Below the pieces are notes generated by a model. It made no database searches. It was given only the letters and a program-made list of their open reading frames with translations, and was not told the origin of the DNA. From assembly GCF_001724605.1 (NCBI RefSeq), contig NZ_MEEX01000018.1:1-64000 (forward strand): a stretch of DNA of 64,000 nucleotides. The letters are read 5' to 3'. The translations under genes and the position numbers were made by a program. Source of the DNA: Phenylobacterium sp. SCN 70-31. Lineage in GTDB: Bacteria; Pseudomonadota; Alphaproteobacteria; Caulobacterales; Caulobacteraceae. Position 1 is the stretch's first letter. Each line of letters opens with the position of its first letter. Positions 26,303 through 33,925 of this stretch are shown piece after piece.

Positions 26303-26314
26303 ATATCGAAATAT
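26301..26314. promoter_or_regulatory. Probable ArsR operator
   Basis: ATATATCGAAATAT is a 14-bp palindrome (two mismatched bases) centred on TCGA, the form bound by ArsR/SmtB repressors. It overlaps the start codon of the ArsR gene itself, indicating tight autorepression. Confidence 0.5.
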
Positions 26315-26472
26315 CTTGCATTGTCGGGGCATATCTGAGGCTGGCTACCCGGCTCCAGATGCGAGTGAATCTCAAGTCGACGATCTAGTCAGGTTTTCGA
26401 AGCTCCGTCGAGACTCTGACGAAATTCTACCGATCAAAAAGGGGCGTCGCTGCAACTGACGATGGGCCAGAA

Positions 26473-27060
26473 TTGACAACCGCCCAAAAGGCGTGCGGGG
26501 CCTGCAGTCTCTGCTGCAAGATCGTCGCGGTTTCGGATCTCGACAAACCGGCGCACCAATGGTGTGTCCACAACCGCCCCGGCAAGGGGTGCGCGATCCA
26601 CGGCTCGCATCCCGATGTCTGCAAGGCTTGGCAGTGCGGCTGGATTCTCATGCCGCAACTGGACGAACGCTGGAAGCCCGACGCGTGCGGTTTCATCATC
26701 CGCAATCGCTATGGCTCGCGACAACTCGTCATCGACGTCGAGCCCACCCGGCCCGACGTCTGGCGCAAGGAACCTTTCCATAGCCGGATCCGGGGCTGGG
26801 CGCAGAGCAGCCGCAGCGCGGGACAGTACGTCGTGGTTTGCGCAGGCCGGCGAGAGATCGCCGTCTTCGCCGAGGAAGAAATCGACCTCGGAGTGCTGGG
26901 CCCGGGTGAAACGGCCGAAATGACCTATCGGGATCAGGGAGCTTTCAGTCGCCCCGTTGTGCTTATCCGGAGCGCCGAGGGCCGACTGCTGCGCGAAGTG
27001 GCGGGCCGCCTGGGTCCGAAGGCCGGCGCTTCGGTCTCGCTTCCACGAACGTCCCGGTGA
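26473..27060 (+). CDS. Cysteine-cluster protein (YkgJ-like)
   Basis: A 195-residue protein whose N-terminus carries CGACSLCCK at residues 8-16, then WCVHNRPGKGC and DVCKAWQCGW: seven or more cysteines spaced like YkgJ-type zinc or iron-sulfur clusters. The rest has no recognised domain. The start is TTG at 26473; no better in-frame ATG precedes the cluster, and upstream the frame meets a stop after 28 codons. It is divergent from the ArsR gene, 170 bp apart, so it could be under ArsR control. Function unknown. Confidence 0.65.
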   Translation: MTTAQKACGACSLCCKIVAVSDLDKPAHQWCVHNRPGKGCAIHGSHPDVCKAWQCGWILMPQLDERWKPDACGFIIRNRYGSRQLVIDVEPTRPDVWRKEPFHSRIRGWAQSSRSAGQYVVVCAGRREIAVFAEEEIDLGVLGPGETAEMTYRDQGAFSRPVVLIRSAEGRLLREVAGRLGPKAGASVSLPRTSR

Positions 27061-27317
27061 AGTCCGCGTGTGGAACGGCGATACCCAAACTGGGGGGCGA
27101 GGCGCCTGACCTCGAGCCGCACTATCGCCTGAGGCGAGCGGCGGAAAGCCGGCCGGCGCTGTCTACAGCAGATTCTGCAGGGAAATTCTCGCACGCCCCC
27201 CCGATCGTTGCGTGATCAAAGCCGCCGAATTGGAAAATTCGCCTTTCGAGGGAACGTCGTTTTTATATCCAAAAACCATGATATCTAGGTATCGATTGAT
27301 ATAGGTGGATTGTTCAG

Positions 27318-28037
27318 ATGCTCAAGACTCTCCTGTTGGGCGCCGCCGCTGCGGCCAGCCTTACGTTCGCCGGCGCCGCTTCGGCGGCGACCTACGTTTC
27401 CACGCTGGCGCACAATGACGGCAACCTGTCGGTCGACGGGAACTTCGGCGCCGTGACGATCGTGGAAGAGGACGCCAACAACATCCTCGTCACCGTGATG
27501 CTCAATGCGCCGCTGACCCTGATCGTCGATACCGGCAAGCACAATGCGTTCACGTTCAACCTCGTGGACAGCCCGAACAGCACGGTCACGATCGTGGAGC
27601 CGGTCGGCGGCGGGTCGTTCACCTATGCCGGCGAGGGGGCGCATTCCAACCCGCCGTTCGGGAACAACGCCTGGACCAACGCCATCGAGTGCTGCGGCCG
27701 GGGTTCGTCGAACGGAGAACCGCCGCCGCTGGTCTTCCGGATCACCAACCTGTCGGGGATCACGTTCGCCGGCGTCGGCGCGACGTTCGACAGCGACGGC
27801 AAGCTGCTGACGACCGGGACGGGCAACCGCTTCGCGTCCACCAGCGCGGGCTGGTGGTTCGCGGTCGACACCTCGGACGGCAGCAACACCGGCGCCGTGG
27901 CCGCCCGGGACGCCTTCCTCGTGCCGACGACCACCGGCGCCATTCCCGAACCCGGGACCTGGGCGCTCATGATCCTGGGCTTTGGCGGCGCCGGAGCCAT
28001 GCTCCGCCGTCGGCGGGCCGCCAGCGCGTTCGCCTGA
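27318..28037 (+). CDS. PEPxxWA-CTERM sorting domain protein
   Basis: A 239-residue exported protein. The signal peptide ends near ASAAT (residue 24). The body is beta-rich with Asn/Asp/Thr. The C-terminus is a sorting signal: PEPGTWALMILGFGGAG, a hydrophobic helix, then RRRR. Such proteins are cut and released or attached by an exosortase, usually alongside exopolysaccharide production; no exosortase gene is in the window. The promoter side (27200-27317) is markedly AT-rich relative to its surroundings. Two hairpins follow the gene. Confidence 0.85.
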   Translation: MLKTLLLGAAAAASLTFAGAASAATYVSTLAHNDGNLSVDGNFGAVTIVEEDANNILVTVMLNAPLTLIVDTGKHNAFTFNLVDSPNSTVTIVEPVGGGSFTYAGEGAHSNPPFGNNAWTNAIECCGRGSSNGEPPPLVFRITNLSGITFAGVGATFDSDGKLLTTGTGNRFASTSAGWWFAVDTSDGSNTGAVAARDAFLVPTTTGAIPEPGTWALMILGFGGAGAMLRRRRAASAFA

Positions 28038-28095
28038 CGCCGGGCCGGGCCGGGCCGGGTACAGGCCACGGCTCCAAGGAACCGACGTCTCAAAT

Positions 28096-28122
28096 CCCGG
28101 CGGACTCCATGAGTCCGCCGGG
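28096..28122 (+). terminator. Perfect 12-bp hairpin after the PEP-CTERM gene
   Basis: CCCGGCGGACTC and GAGTCCGCCGGG pair perfectly around CAT, about 60 bp past the stop. No T-tract follows, so it may protect the 3' end or act with the terminator 34 bp further on. Confidence 0.5.
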
Positions 28123-28146
28123 ACATCGTGCCGTCCATGTATCCAG

Positions 28147-28190
28147 AAAAGCGAAGGGCCTCGGATCACTCCGAGGCCCTTTTGCTTTTC
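28147..28190. terminator. Bidirectional rho-independent terminator
   Basis: GGGCCTCGGA (28156-28165) pairs with TCCGAGGCCC (28170-28179) around TCAC, flanked by AAAAGC on the left and TTTTGCTTTT on the right. It serves the PEP-CTERM gene and the convergent 61-residue gene. Confidence 0.8.
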
Positions 28191-28249
28191 GGCGTCGATC
28201 GGATGGGCGGCGTGCGCTCGCCGCCCCGACATCCGCTATCTGATATCCG

Positions 28250-28435
28250 CTATCCGGCCCGTCGGCAGAGATCGGCGACGAAGCGCCCCTGGCTGAAGAT
28301 CTCGACTTCCTCGCAATCGGGATCGAGCGCGAGCAGCGCCTCCGCCTCGCGTACGGCGTCCTCGACACCACCCTGCACCGCGACAAGGCCCGGCCAGGAC
28401 AGATCCTGCCCCAAAGCACTCAGAACGAACTTCAT
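28250..28435 (-). CDS. Small conserved hypothetical protein (61 aa)
   Basis: A 61-residue protein, MKFVLSALGQDLSWPGLVAV, then an acidic helix (VEDAVREAEALLAL) and CEEVEIFSQGRFVADL. It is similar in size and style to the other tiny caulobacterial proteins at 15.6, 44.8 and 48.0 kb: a beta-alpha-beta layout with no cysteines in a cluster. It terminates at the bidirectional terminator shared with the PEP-CTERM gene. Function unknown. Confidence 0.55.
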   Translation of the reverse strand: MKFVLSALGQDLSWPGLVAVQGGVEDAVREAEALLALDPDCEEVEIFSQGRFVADLCRRAG

Positions 28436-28565
28436 GACGCCCCCCACAGCCCGGCCACACGTTACCCAAGCTTGGCCTTGGGGCCAACCCGAAGAACGCC
28501 GTCAGACGCAATCCGACGCCCGTCCCACACCGCCGTCGGGCCTGGTCTCCCGGCCGACGCCGATC

Positions 28566-29951
28566 CTACGCGCCGTGGACGATACGCCCTCCGATCAGGG
28601 TCATGCGCACGGCGTCCGCCGAAGGCTCGGCCAGGGCCTGCGCCAGCGGACGATCCAGCAGGACGAGGTCGGCCGGCGCCCCGGCCGACACCCGCCGCGC
28701 CTGCCCGCCGGGATCGCGCGCGGTCCCTAGGTAAAGCTCCAGTGCGGCGCGCGGGAGCAGCGCCTCGTCCGCCCCTAGCGCCAGGCCGGCGGCCGTCCGC
28801 CGGTCACCGGCCGCCGCGATCCCCGCCCAGGGATCGGGCGCGGCGTAGGGCGCGTCCGAACTGGCGGCCAGGGCCACGCCGCCCGCCCGGAGGCTGGCCA
28901 GACGGTAGAGGTCGCCCCGGTCGGCGGGGTCGGTTTCGCGCAGGTAGCGGTCGCCGCGCTCGCGCACGAAGGCGGGCTGACTCACCACCGTCAGGCCCAG
29001 GTCGCGCAGGGTCGGGATGGCGTCGGCTGGGATCACGCTGCCGTGCTCGATCCGGTCGCCGAGCCGCGCGCCGGCGGTCGCGAACGCCGCCAGGGTCAGC
29101 GCCAGTTCCGCCGCCGTCACGCAGTGAACGGCGACGGCGCGCCCGTCCCGCCGCGCCGTCGCGATGCGCGCGACGAAATCGTCCAGGTCGATCAGGTCGG
29201 CGTCGTCCAGCAGCACCTTCACCGGCCCCACGGCATAGGCGGCGTCGGCCGCCGCCGCCAGCGGCCCGCCGCTCATCAGCACGAGGCGCTGCGGCAGGTC
29301 GCCCGCGCGGTGCGCCTCGGCCAGCCCGGCGGCGGCCGTGGCGTCGGTCGTCACGCTGGCGTCGGTCAGGCCGGTCACCCCCATCGCGGCCAGTCGCGCG
29401 CCCAGGGGCGCCAGCGGCGGCAGGCCCCCTTCCCTCTTCGACCCCAGTTTCGCCCGCAGCCAGGCGTCGCCGCGCCACAGATGGCCCGCCGCGCGATCCA
29501 GCCCCGCCGGGTCGTCGCCGGCCGGCAGCGCGGCGAGCGCGCGGCTGTTCAACACCCACAACGCCCCGGTCTGGTGCTGCACCCGCACGGGATGATCCGG
29601 CGCCAGCCGATCCAGCGCCGTGCGATCCAGATCGCCCATCTGCGCCTCGTGCCAGCCGACGGCGCGGAGCCAGCGCCCCGCCGGGCGGGCCGTCGTAGCC
29701 TCTGCGATCCGCCGCGCCAGGTCGTCGGGATCGCGGGCGGCGAAGAGATCCAGGGACGCCTCGCGCGCCGCCAGCGCCAGGATATGGATGTGGTGGTCCC
29801 ACAGTCCGGGGATCAGCGCGCCGCCCCGGCCGTTGATCTCGTCGGGCGCGCGATGCAGGCGTTCGCCGACGGCGGCGATGCGGCCGCCCTCGATCCGCAC
29901 GTCCAGGCCGGATCGCCCCGCCACCTCCACATTGCGCAGGATCAGGCCCAT
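28566..29951 (-). CDS. Amidohydrolase family protein, last gene of the CoA operon
   Basis: A 461-residue amidohydrolase in the YtcJ-like group. The metal motif is DHHIHI in IPGLWDHHIHILA near residues 48-58, later VAVHCVT, RIEHGSVI and ASSDAPYAAPDPW. There is no signal peptide, unlike the YtcJ protein at 20.2 kb, so this one acts in the cytoplasm. Its ATG overlaps the stop of the permuted CaiB-like gene by 10 bp, tying it to that operon. A role in opening a cyclic or amide intermediate made by the upstream enzymes is an inference. Confidence 0.85.
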   Translation of the reverse strand: MGLILRNVEVAGRSGLDVRIEGGRIAAVGERLHRAPDEINGRGGALIPGLWDHHIHILALAAREASLDLFAARDPDDLARRIAEATTARPAGRWLRAVGWHEAQMGDLDRTALDRLAPDHPVRVQHQTGALWVLNSRALAALPAGDDPAGLDRAAGHLWRGDAWLRAKLGSKREGGLPPLAPLGARLAAMGVTGLTDASVTTDATAAAGLAEAHRAGDLPQRLVLMSGGPLAAAADAAYAVGPVKVLLDDADLIDLDDFVARIATARRDGRAVAVHCVTAAELALTLAAFATAGARLGDRIEHGSVIPADAIPTLRDLGLTVVSQPAFVRERGDRYLRETDPADRGDLYRLASLRAGGVALAASSDAPYAAPDPWAGIAAAGDRRTAAGLALGADEALLPRAALELYLGTARDPGGQARRVSAGAPADLVLLDRPLAQALAEPSADAVRMTLIGGRIVHGA

Positions 29952-30967
29952 GCCGCGCGCTCCAGACCGCTGGCGGTCGCCGCCGACGCCGCCGCGCCGG
30001 CCATCGACACCTCCAGGAACGCGCCCCGCCGATCCGCCAGCGCCGTCAGCACGGCGGCCGCGGCGGCGAGCCCCGCGACGGGATCGGCCAGGGCGTCGCC
30101 CAGGAAGGCGGGCGCGTCGCCGACCCGGCCCACCAGCCCGCCCGCCGCCGCCGCGTCGTCGCCGAACGCCACGCGCACGCCCGCCTCGCCGGCCCAGCCA
30201 TGACCCGTGATCGCCACCCAGACCAGGCCCGGGTTCGTCCCCAACAGGGTGTCGGCGTCCAGACCCAGCGAGGGCAGCGCCCGCGGCCGCGCGCTGGTGA
30301 TCAGGACATCGGCCTGGACGATCCGGTCGCGCAGGCCCGCCTGTCCCGCGGGTGTCGCCAGGTCGAGGGCGAGTTCGGCCTTGGCCCCGTTCAGCGCCTT
30401 GTGAAAGCCGGGCGTCGTCGCGCGCGTCGGATCGGGCCGGCGAACGCTCTCCACCTTCGTCACCGCGCCGCCCGTCGCCGCCAGGATCGCCCCGCACAAC
30501 GGCCCCGCCCACAGCGCGGAAAGGTCCACCACCCGCCAGGCGTCGCGTGCGACGCGGTCCTCGCCATGCCGCAAGGCCCGCACCGCCGGCGCGCCCGCCG
30601 CCTCGCCCACCCGGCTGGCCGGCAACCCCAGCAGCGCCGCCCGCTCGACCAGCGCCGCGCACGAGTGGTCCGCGGCACGCGCCTCGACCAGATCCCAGGC
30701 GTCGCCCGTTTCGCCGGTCAGCAACCAGGCGGGTATCAGGTCGCGGTCTTCCTCGCGGGCCAGGTTCAGCGCCATCCAGCCGTCGGCGGCGCGCACCAGG
30801 CGGCAGGCGCCGTTGGGCGAGACGCGGCCGCCCGGCGGTCCCAGCGGCAGATGCCCGGCCCGGTCCAGCACCCCCAGGTCCTGCGGCCGCACCGTCTCGC
30901 CGACCCAGGCGGTCAGGCGCTCGACGCCCTCGCAGAGCGCGTCCAGGGCCGGCCGGATCGCGCTCAC
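29942..30967 (-). CDS. Circularly permuted CaiB/BaiF-type CoA-transferase-like protein
   Basis: A 341-residue protein. Residues 148-341 match the normal N-terminal part of class III CoA-transferases (DLSALWAGPLCGAILAATGG, LDLATPAGQAGLRD, GHGWAGEAG, LEVSMAGAAA). Residues 49-140, in front of it, match the usual C-terminal part (SPNGACRLVRAADGWMALNL and LGLPASRVGEA). The halves are therefore in reversed order. The catalytic Asp expected in the DVSM.DA motif is Gly324. The start is GTG at 30967, overlapping the crotonase stop by 4 bp. Normal relatives are about 400 residues. CoA transfer may be lost or rebuilt. Confidence 0.75.
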   Translation of the reverse strand: MSAIRPALDALCEGVERLTAWVGETVRPQDLGVLDRAGHLPLGPPGGRVSPNGACRLVRAADGWMALNLAREEDRDLIPAWLLTGETGDAWDLVEARAADHSCAALVERAALLGLPASRVGEAAGAPAVRALRHGEDRVARDAWRVVDLSALWAGPLCGAILAATGGAVTKVESVRRPDPTRATTPGFHKALNGAKAELALDLATPAGQAGLRDRIVQADVLITSARPRALPSLGLDADTLLGTNPGLVWVAITGHGWAGEAGVRVAFGDDAAAAGGLVGRVGDAPAFLGDALADPVAGLAAAAAVLTALADRRGAFLEVSMAGAAASAATASGLERAAWA

Positions 30968-31932
30968 ACCGCCACCTCGTCCACCAGCCGCCAGGCCAGG
31001 GCCGTGGCCAGGTCGACCTCGGCGCCGGTCACCGCCATCCAGCAGGTGCGGTGCCGGCCGATCCGCCGCGGGATCGTCGCCGTGCCCCCCGCGCCCGGGA
31101 TCAGCCCCATGCCGACCTCGGGAAGTCTGAAGAAGGCGCCCGGCCCCGCGGCGACGCGCGCCGCCGCCGCCGGAACCTCGATCCCGGCGCCTACGCACGC
31201 GCCGTGGACCCGCGCGGTGGCCCGCCCGCCCAGCCGGTGCAGCGCCAGCGCCGGCGACCGCAGGGTGCGCACCAGATGCGCCAGGCCCGGATCGCCCGCG
31301 CGCCCGAACTCGTCCAGGTCGCCGCCCGCGCTGAACGCCGGCCCCTCCCCGCTCAGGGTCAGCGGCAGGGCGTCGGGATGATCGGCCGCGAAGGCCAGGG
31401 CCTCGGCCAGGTCGTCCCGCATCCGGGCGTCGAAGGCGTTGCGCGCGGCCGGCCGCGTCAGCCGGACCTCGATCTCCCGCCCCACGTCCACCCGCACCCG
31501 GGGCTGGCCGTCGTCGGGCCGGTCGCGCGACGGGTTCGCCGCCCGCCACGCCCGGAACCCGTCCGAAGCCAGCAGCATCGAATAGGCCAGGGATTCCATC
31601 GCCAGCGCGGTGTCGAAGGCCACGGCCTCGCTCGCCCGCAGCACCTGTATCAGCGCCGCGGCGGCCGCAGGCTGCGCCGCTACGGCGGTCTCGAGTTCGG
31701 CGACGGCCGCGTCCAGCCGCTGCGGCGCGACCGACACCCACGGCCGCGGCGCGCCGGCCGCCGTGGTCAGCAGGATGTCGAAGGCCTCCATCGGCCCGAA
31801 GGCCAGCGCGCCCTCGCGGTCCACGCCCACCCGCACCACACCGGGCGCGATCTCCGGCGGGGCCTCCGGGCCGAACGGCGCGACGGCGACGCCCGTCCCG
31901 CCAAGGTCGGTCAGGTCGGCGATGAGGGCCAT
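30964..31932 (-). CDS. Atypical, apparently circularly permuted enoyl-CoA hydratase
   Basis: A 322-residue crotonase. The core runs from about residue 145 to the end: IEVRLTRPAARNAF, oxyanion AGGD at 202-205, GACVGAGIEV with Glu252, PEVGMGLIPGAGGT with Glu272. It ends at WRLVDEVAV, where normal crotonases still have about 60 residues of helices. Those helices seem to be at 80-135 instead (AVAAQPAAAAALIQV, then AMESLAYSMLLASDGFRAW). Both catalytic glutamates are kept, so hydratase activity is possible. The ATG at 31932 is my choice; no strong ribosome site is seen. Its stop overlaps the next GTG. Confidence 0.72.
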   Translation of the reverse strand: MALIADLTDLGGTGVAVAPFGPEAPPEIAPGVVRVGVDREGALAFGPMEAFDILLTTAAGAPRPWVSVAPQRLDAAVAELETAVAAQPAAAAALIQVLRASEAVAFDTALAMESLAYSMLLASDGFRAWRAANPSRDRPDDGQPRVRVDVGREIEVRLTRPAARNAFDARMRDDLAEALAFAADHPDALPLTLSGEGPAFSAGGDLDEFGRAGDPGLAHLVRTLRSPALALHRLGGRATARVHGACVGAGIEVPAAAARVAAGPGAFFRLPEVGMGLIPGAGGTATIPRRIGRHRTCWMAVTGAEVDLATALAWRLVDEVAV

Positions 31933-32005
31933 GTCGCGCACGGGACGGCGGTTCCTGGAGGTCGGACGTCGAGGCCTAGGCTCAAAGGCCCGCCACGGCA
32001 AACCC

Positions 32006-33508
32006 TCAGGCCGGCGCCCGATCCTTGGCCATCTCGGCCTTGAGCTGCCGGCGGAGCAGCTTGCCGGTGTCGTTGTAGGGCAGCGCGTCCCGGAAGGCCC
32101 AGACCTCGGGGACCTTGGTGGAGCGCAGGCGGGCCTTCACCCACTGCGCGAGCTCGTCGGTCGACGGCGCCTCGCCCTGCGGCACGATCACCGCCGCCAC
32201 CGTCTCGCCCCACTGGTCGTCGGGCGCGCCCAGCACGGCCACGTCGGCTACGCCGGGATGTTCGCGCAGGACATCCTCGATCTCACCCGGGCTCATGTTC
32301 TCGCCCCCGCGCACGATCACGTCGTCCAGCCGACCTTCGACGAAGAGATAGCCCTCCTCGTCGATGAAGCCGCCGTCGTTGGTGGCGAACCAGCCCTCGT
32401 CGTCGATCACCTTCTTGCCGGCGTACTCTCCCGAGACCTGCTCGCCGCGGACGTAGATCTCCCCAGGCTGGTTCGGCCCCACGACATTTCCATCGGGATC
32501 GCGGATCTCCACCTCCAGGCTGGGCAGCGGCTTGCCCACCGACCCCAGCCGGCGCCGGCCCGCCTCGTCGTCGGCGTATATCGCCATGCGGTGGTCGTCC
32601 GGCCCCAGGATCGAGATGGTCGAGGACGTCTCGGTCAGTCCGTAGGCGTTGGCGAAGTCCACGTGCGGCAGCAGGTTCAGCGCCCGCTCGATCACGGGCA
32701 GCGGCATGCGCCCGCCGCCGTAGCTGATGGCCCGCATCTCGGGCAGGCTCTCGCCGGTCGTCTCCAGCACGTCGAGGATGCGGCCCAGCATGGTGGGCAC
32801 CACCATCGCGTGGGTAATCCCCTCCTCCACGGCCGCCCGCACCCAGCCCTCGGGCGTGAAGGCGTCCAGATGGACGATACGCCGGCCGGAGTAGACCCCC
32901 GTCAGCACCGCCGAGATCCCGGCGATGTGATAGGGCGGCACACTGACCAGCGCCGCCTCGCCCTCTTCCGAGCCCAGGAACTCCACCGTCGAGATCACAT
33001 AGGACGTCAGGTTGCGGTGACGCAGGATCGCCGCCTTGGGCTCGCCGGTGGTGCCGCTGGTGAACAGCAGCACCGCGATGTCGTGGTCCACGTCCAGGAA
33101 CTGAGCGTCGCAGTCGCCGTGGACCTTGCAGGCCGCCTCGAAGGCGCTGCGACTGACGATGGTCACCCCGTCCACCTGCCCCAGCCGCGCCACCATGTCG
33201 TCGTCCACCACGGCGGTCGACGGCGCCGTGCGCGCCAGCAGCTTCCGCAGGTCGGCGTCGGGCAAGCGGTAGTTGAGCGGCGCGAACGGCCGCGCCAGCA
33301 TCCCGGCGGCGAACACGGCCACCGGCAGCGCCGGGCCGTTGAGGCCGACGAAGGCGACGTTGGTCCCGCCGAGTTGCTCCAGCCAGGCGGCCGCATGGTG
33401 CGCCCGCCTGCGGGTCTCGGAGAAGGTCAGCCCCTCGGCCCGCCGGCCCAGCGCCAGCCGGTCCGGCGCCGCGTCGGCGATCATGTCCAGCAAGAGCGCG
33501 GTGTGCAT
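32006..33508 (-). CDS. AMP-forming acyl-CoA synthetase / ligase
   Basis: A 500-residue ANL-superfamily ligase that activates a carboxylic acid with ATP and CoA. Motifs: P-loop FTSGTTGEPKAA near residues 149-160, YGLTETSS, GEIYVRG, the hinge GRLDDVIVRGGENMSPGEIE, and the catalytic Lys in NDTGKLLRRQL. It is the second gene of the operon, 4 bp behind the 102-residue gene and 73 bp ahead of the crotonase gene, so it probably loads the pathway substrate. Chain length or ring type cannot be judged. Confidence 0.9.
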   Translation of the reverse strand: MHTALLLDMIADAAPDRLALGRRAEGLTFSETRRRAHHAAAWLEQLGGTNVAFVGLNGPALPVAVFAAGMLARPFAPLNYRLPDADLRKLLARTAPSTAVVDDDMVARLGQVDGVTIVSRSAFEAACKVHGDCDAQFLDVDHDIAVLLFTSGTTGEPKAAILRHRNLTSYVISTVEFLGSEEGEAALVSVPPYHIAGISAVLTGVYSGRRIVHLDAFTPEGWVRAAVEEGITHAMVVPTMLGRILDVLETTGESLPEMRAISYGGGRMPLPVIERALNLLPHVDFANAYGLTETSSTISILGPDDHRMAIYADDEAGRRRLGSVGKPLPSLEVEIRDPDGNVVGPNQPGEIYVRGEQVSGEYAGKKVIDDEGWFATNDGGFIDEEGYLFVEGRLDDVIVRGGENMSPGEIEDVLREHPGVADVAVLGAPDDQWGETVAAVIVPQGEAPSTDELAQWVKARLRSTKVPEVWAFRDALPYNDTGKLLRRQLKAEMAKDRAPA

Positions 33509-33512
33509 CGGA

Positions 33513-33821
33513 TCAGTCCGACGACGGCAGCTTCTTGGCCTCCTGGGCGCCGATGGCCCGGCCGTCCACCGACAGCGAACCCGCCCCCGCCTTCGAGCAG
33601 AGGACTTCGAGTCCGGTGTCGGCGTCGGAGTAGCGCTTGCCGGCCGCCGAGCCGGCCGCGTGGTCGGCCGACGGCGCCGCCGAAGGATCGCGCGCCTCGG
33701 CGTGCGGGATCACGGATTGGCCGCCGCATTCGAGACTGACGGGCGTCTTGGCCGGGCGGACCACCACGAACTCGGCCTCGCATACCGCGCTTCTCCAGCG
33801 CGAACCCGGCTTCAACTCCAT
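33513..33821 (-). CDS. Small conserved protein heading the CoA operon (102 aa)
   Basis: A 102-residue protein with no signal peptide. The pattern MELKPGSRWRSAVCEAEFVVV, later LECGGQSV, GKRYSDADTGLEVLCSKAGAG, holds three cysteines (residues 14, 32, 75), possibly a metal site or structural knuckle. I recall similar small proteins next to ligases in actinobacterial CoA clusters, but cannot verify that here. GGGAG eight bases before the ATG supports the start. It leads the five-gene operon; its stop is 4 bp from the ligase start. Confidence 0.65.
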   Translation of the reverse strand: MELKPGSRWRSAVCEAEFVVVRPAKTPVSLECGGQSVIPHAEARDPSAAPSADHAAGSAAGKRYSDADTGLEVLCSKAGAGSLSVDGRAIGAQEAKKLPSSD

Positions 33822-33925
33822 CGCCTCGACTCCCTTTTGGTATTTCGATCTCCTTAGAGCCTGTCGGCCCCGGAGGGAACCGGCTCACCCCGTCCGTGCG
33901 CCGCGACATGCGCGCCGGCGCGCGG

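Noticed and set aside
29942..31741. A truncated CaiB gene or a frameshift as the explanation of the short CoA-transferase-like protein
   Set aside because: The part missing at the C-terminus is present at the N-terminus in one intact frame, so permutation fits better than truncation.
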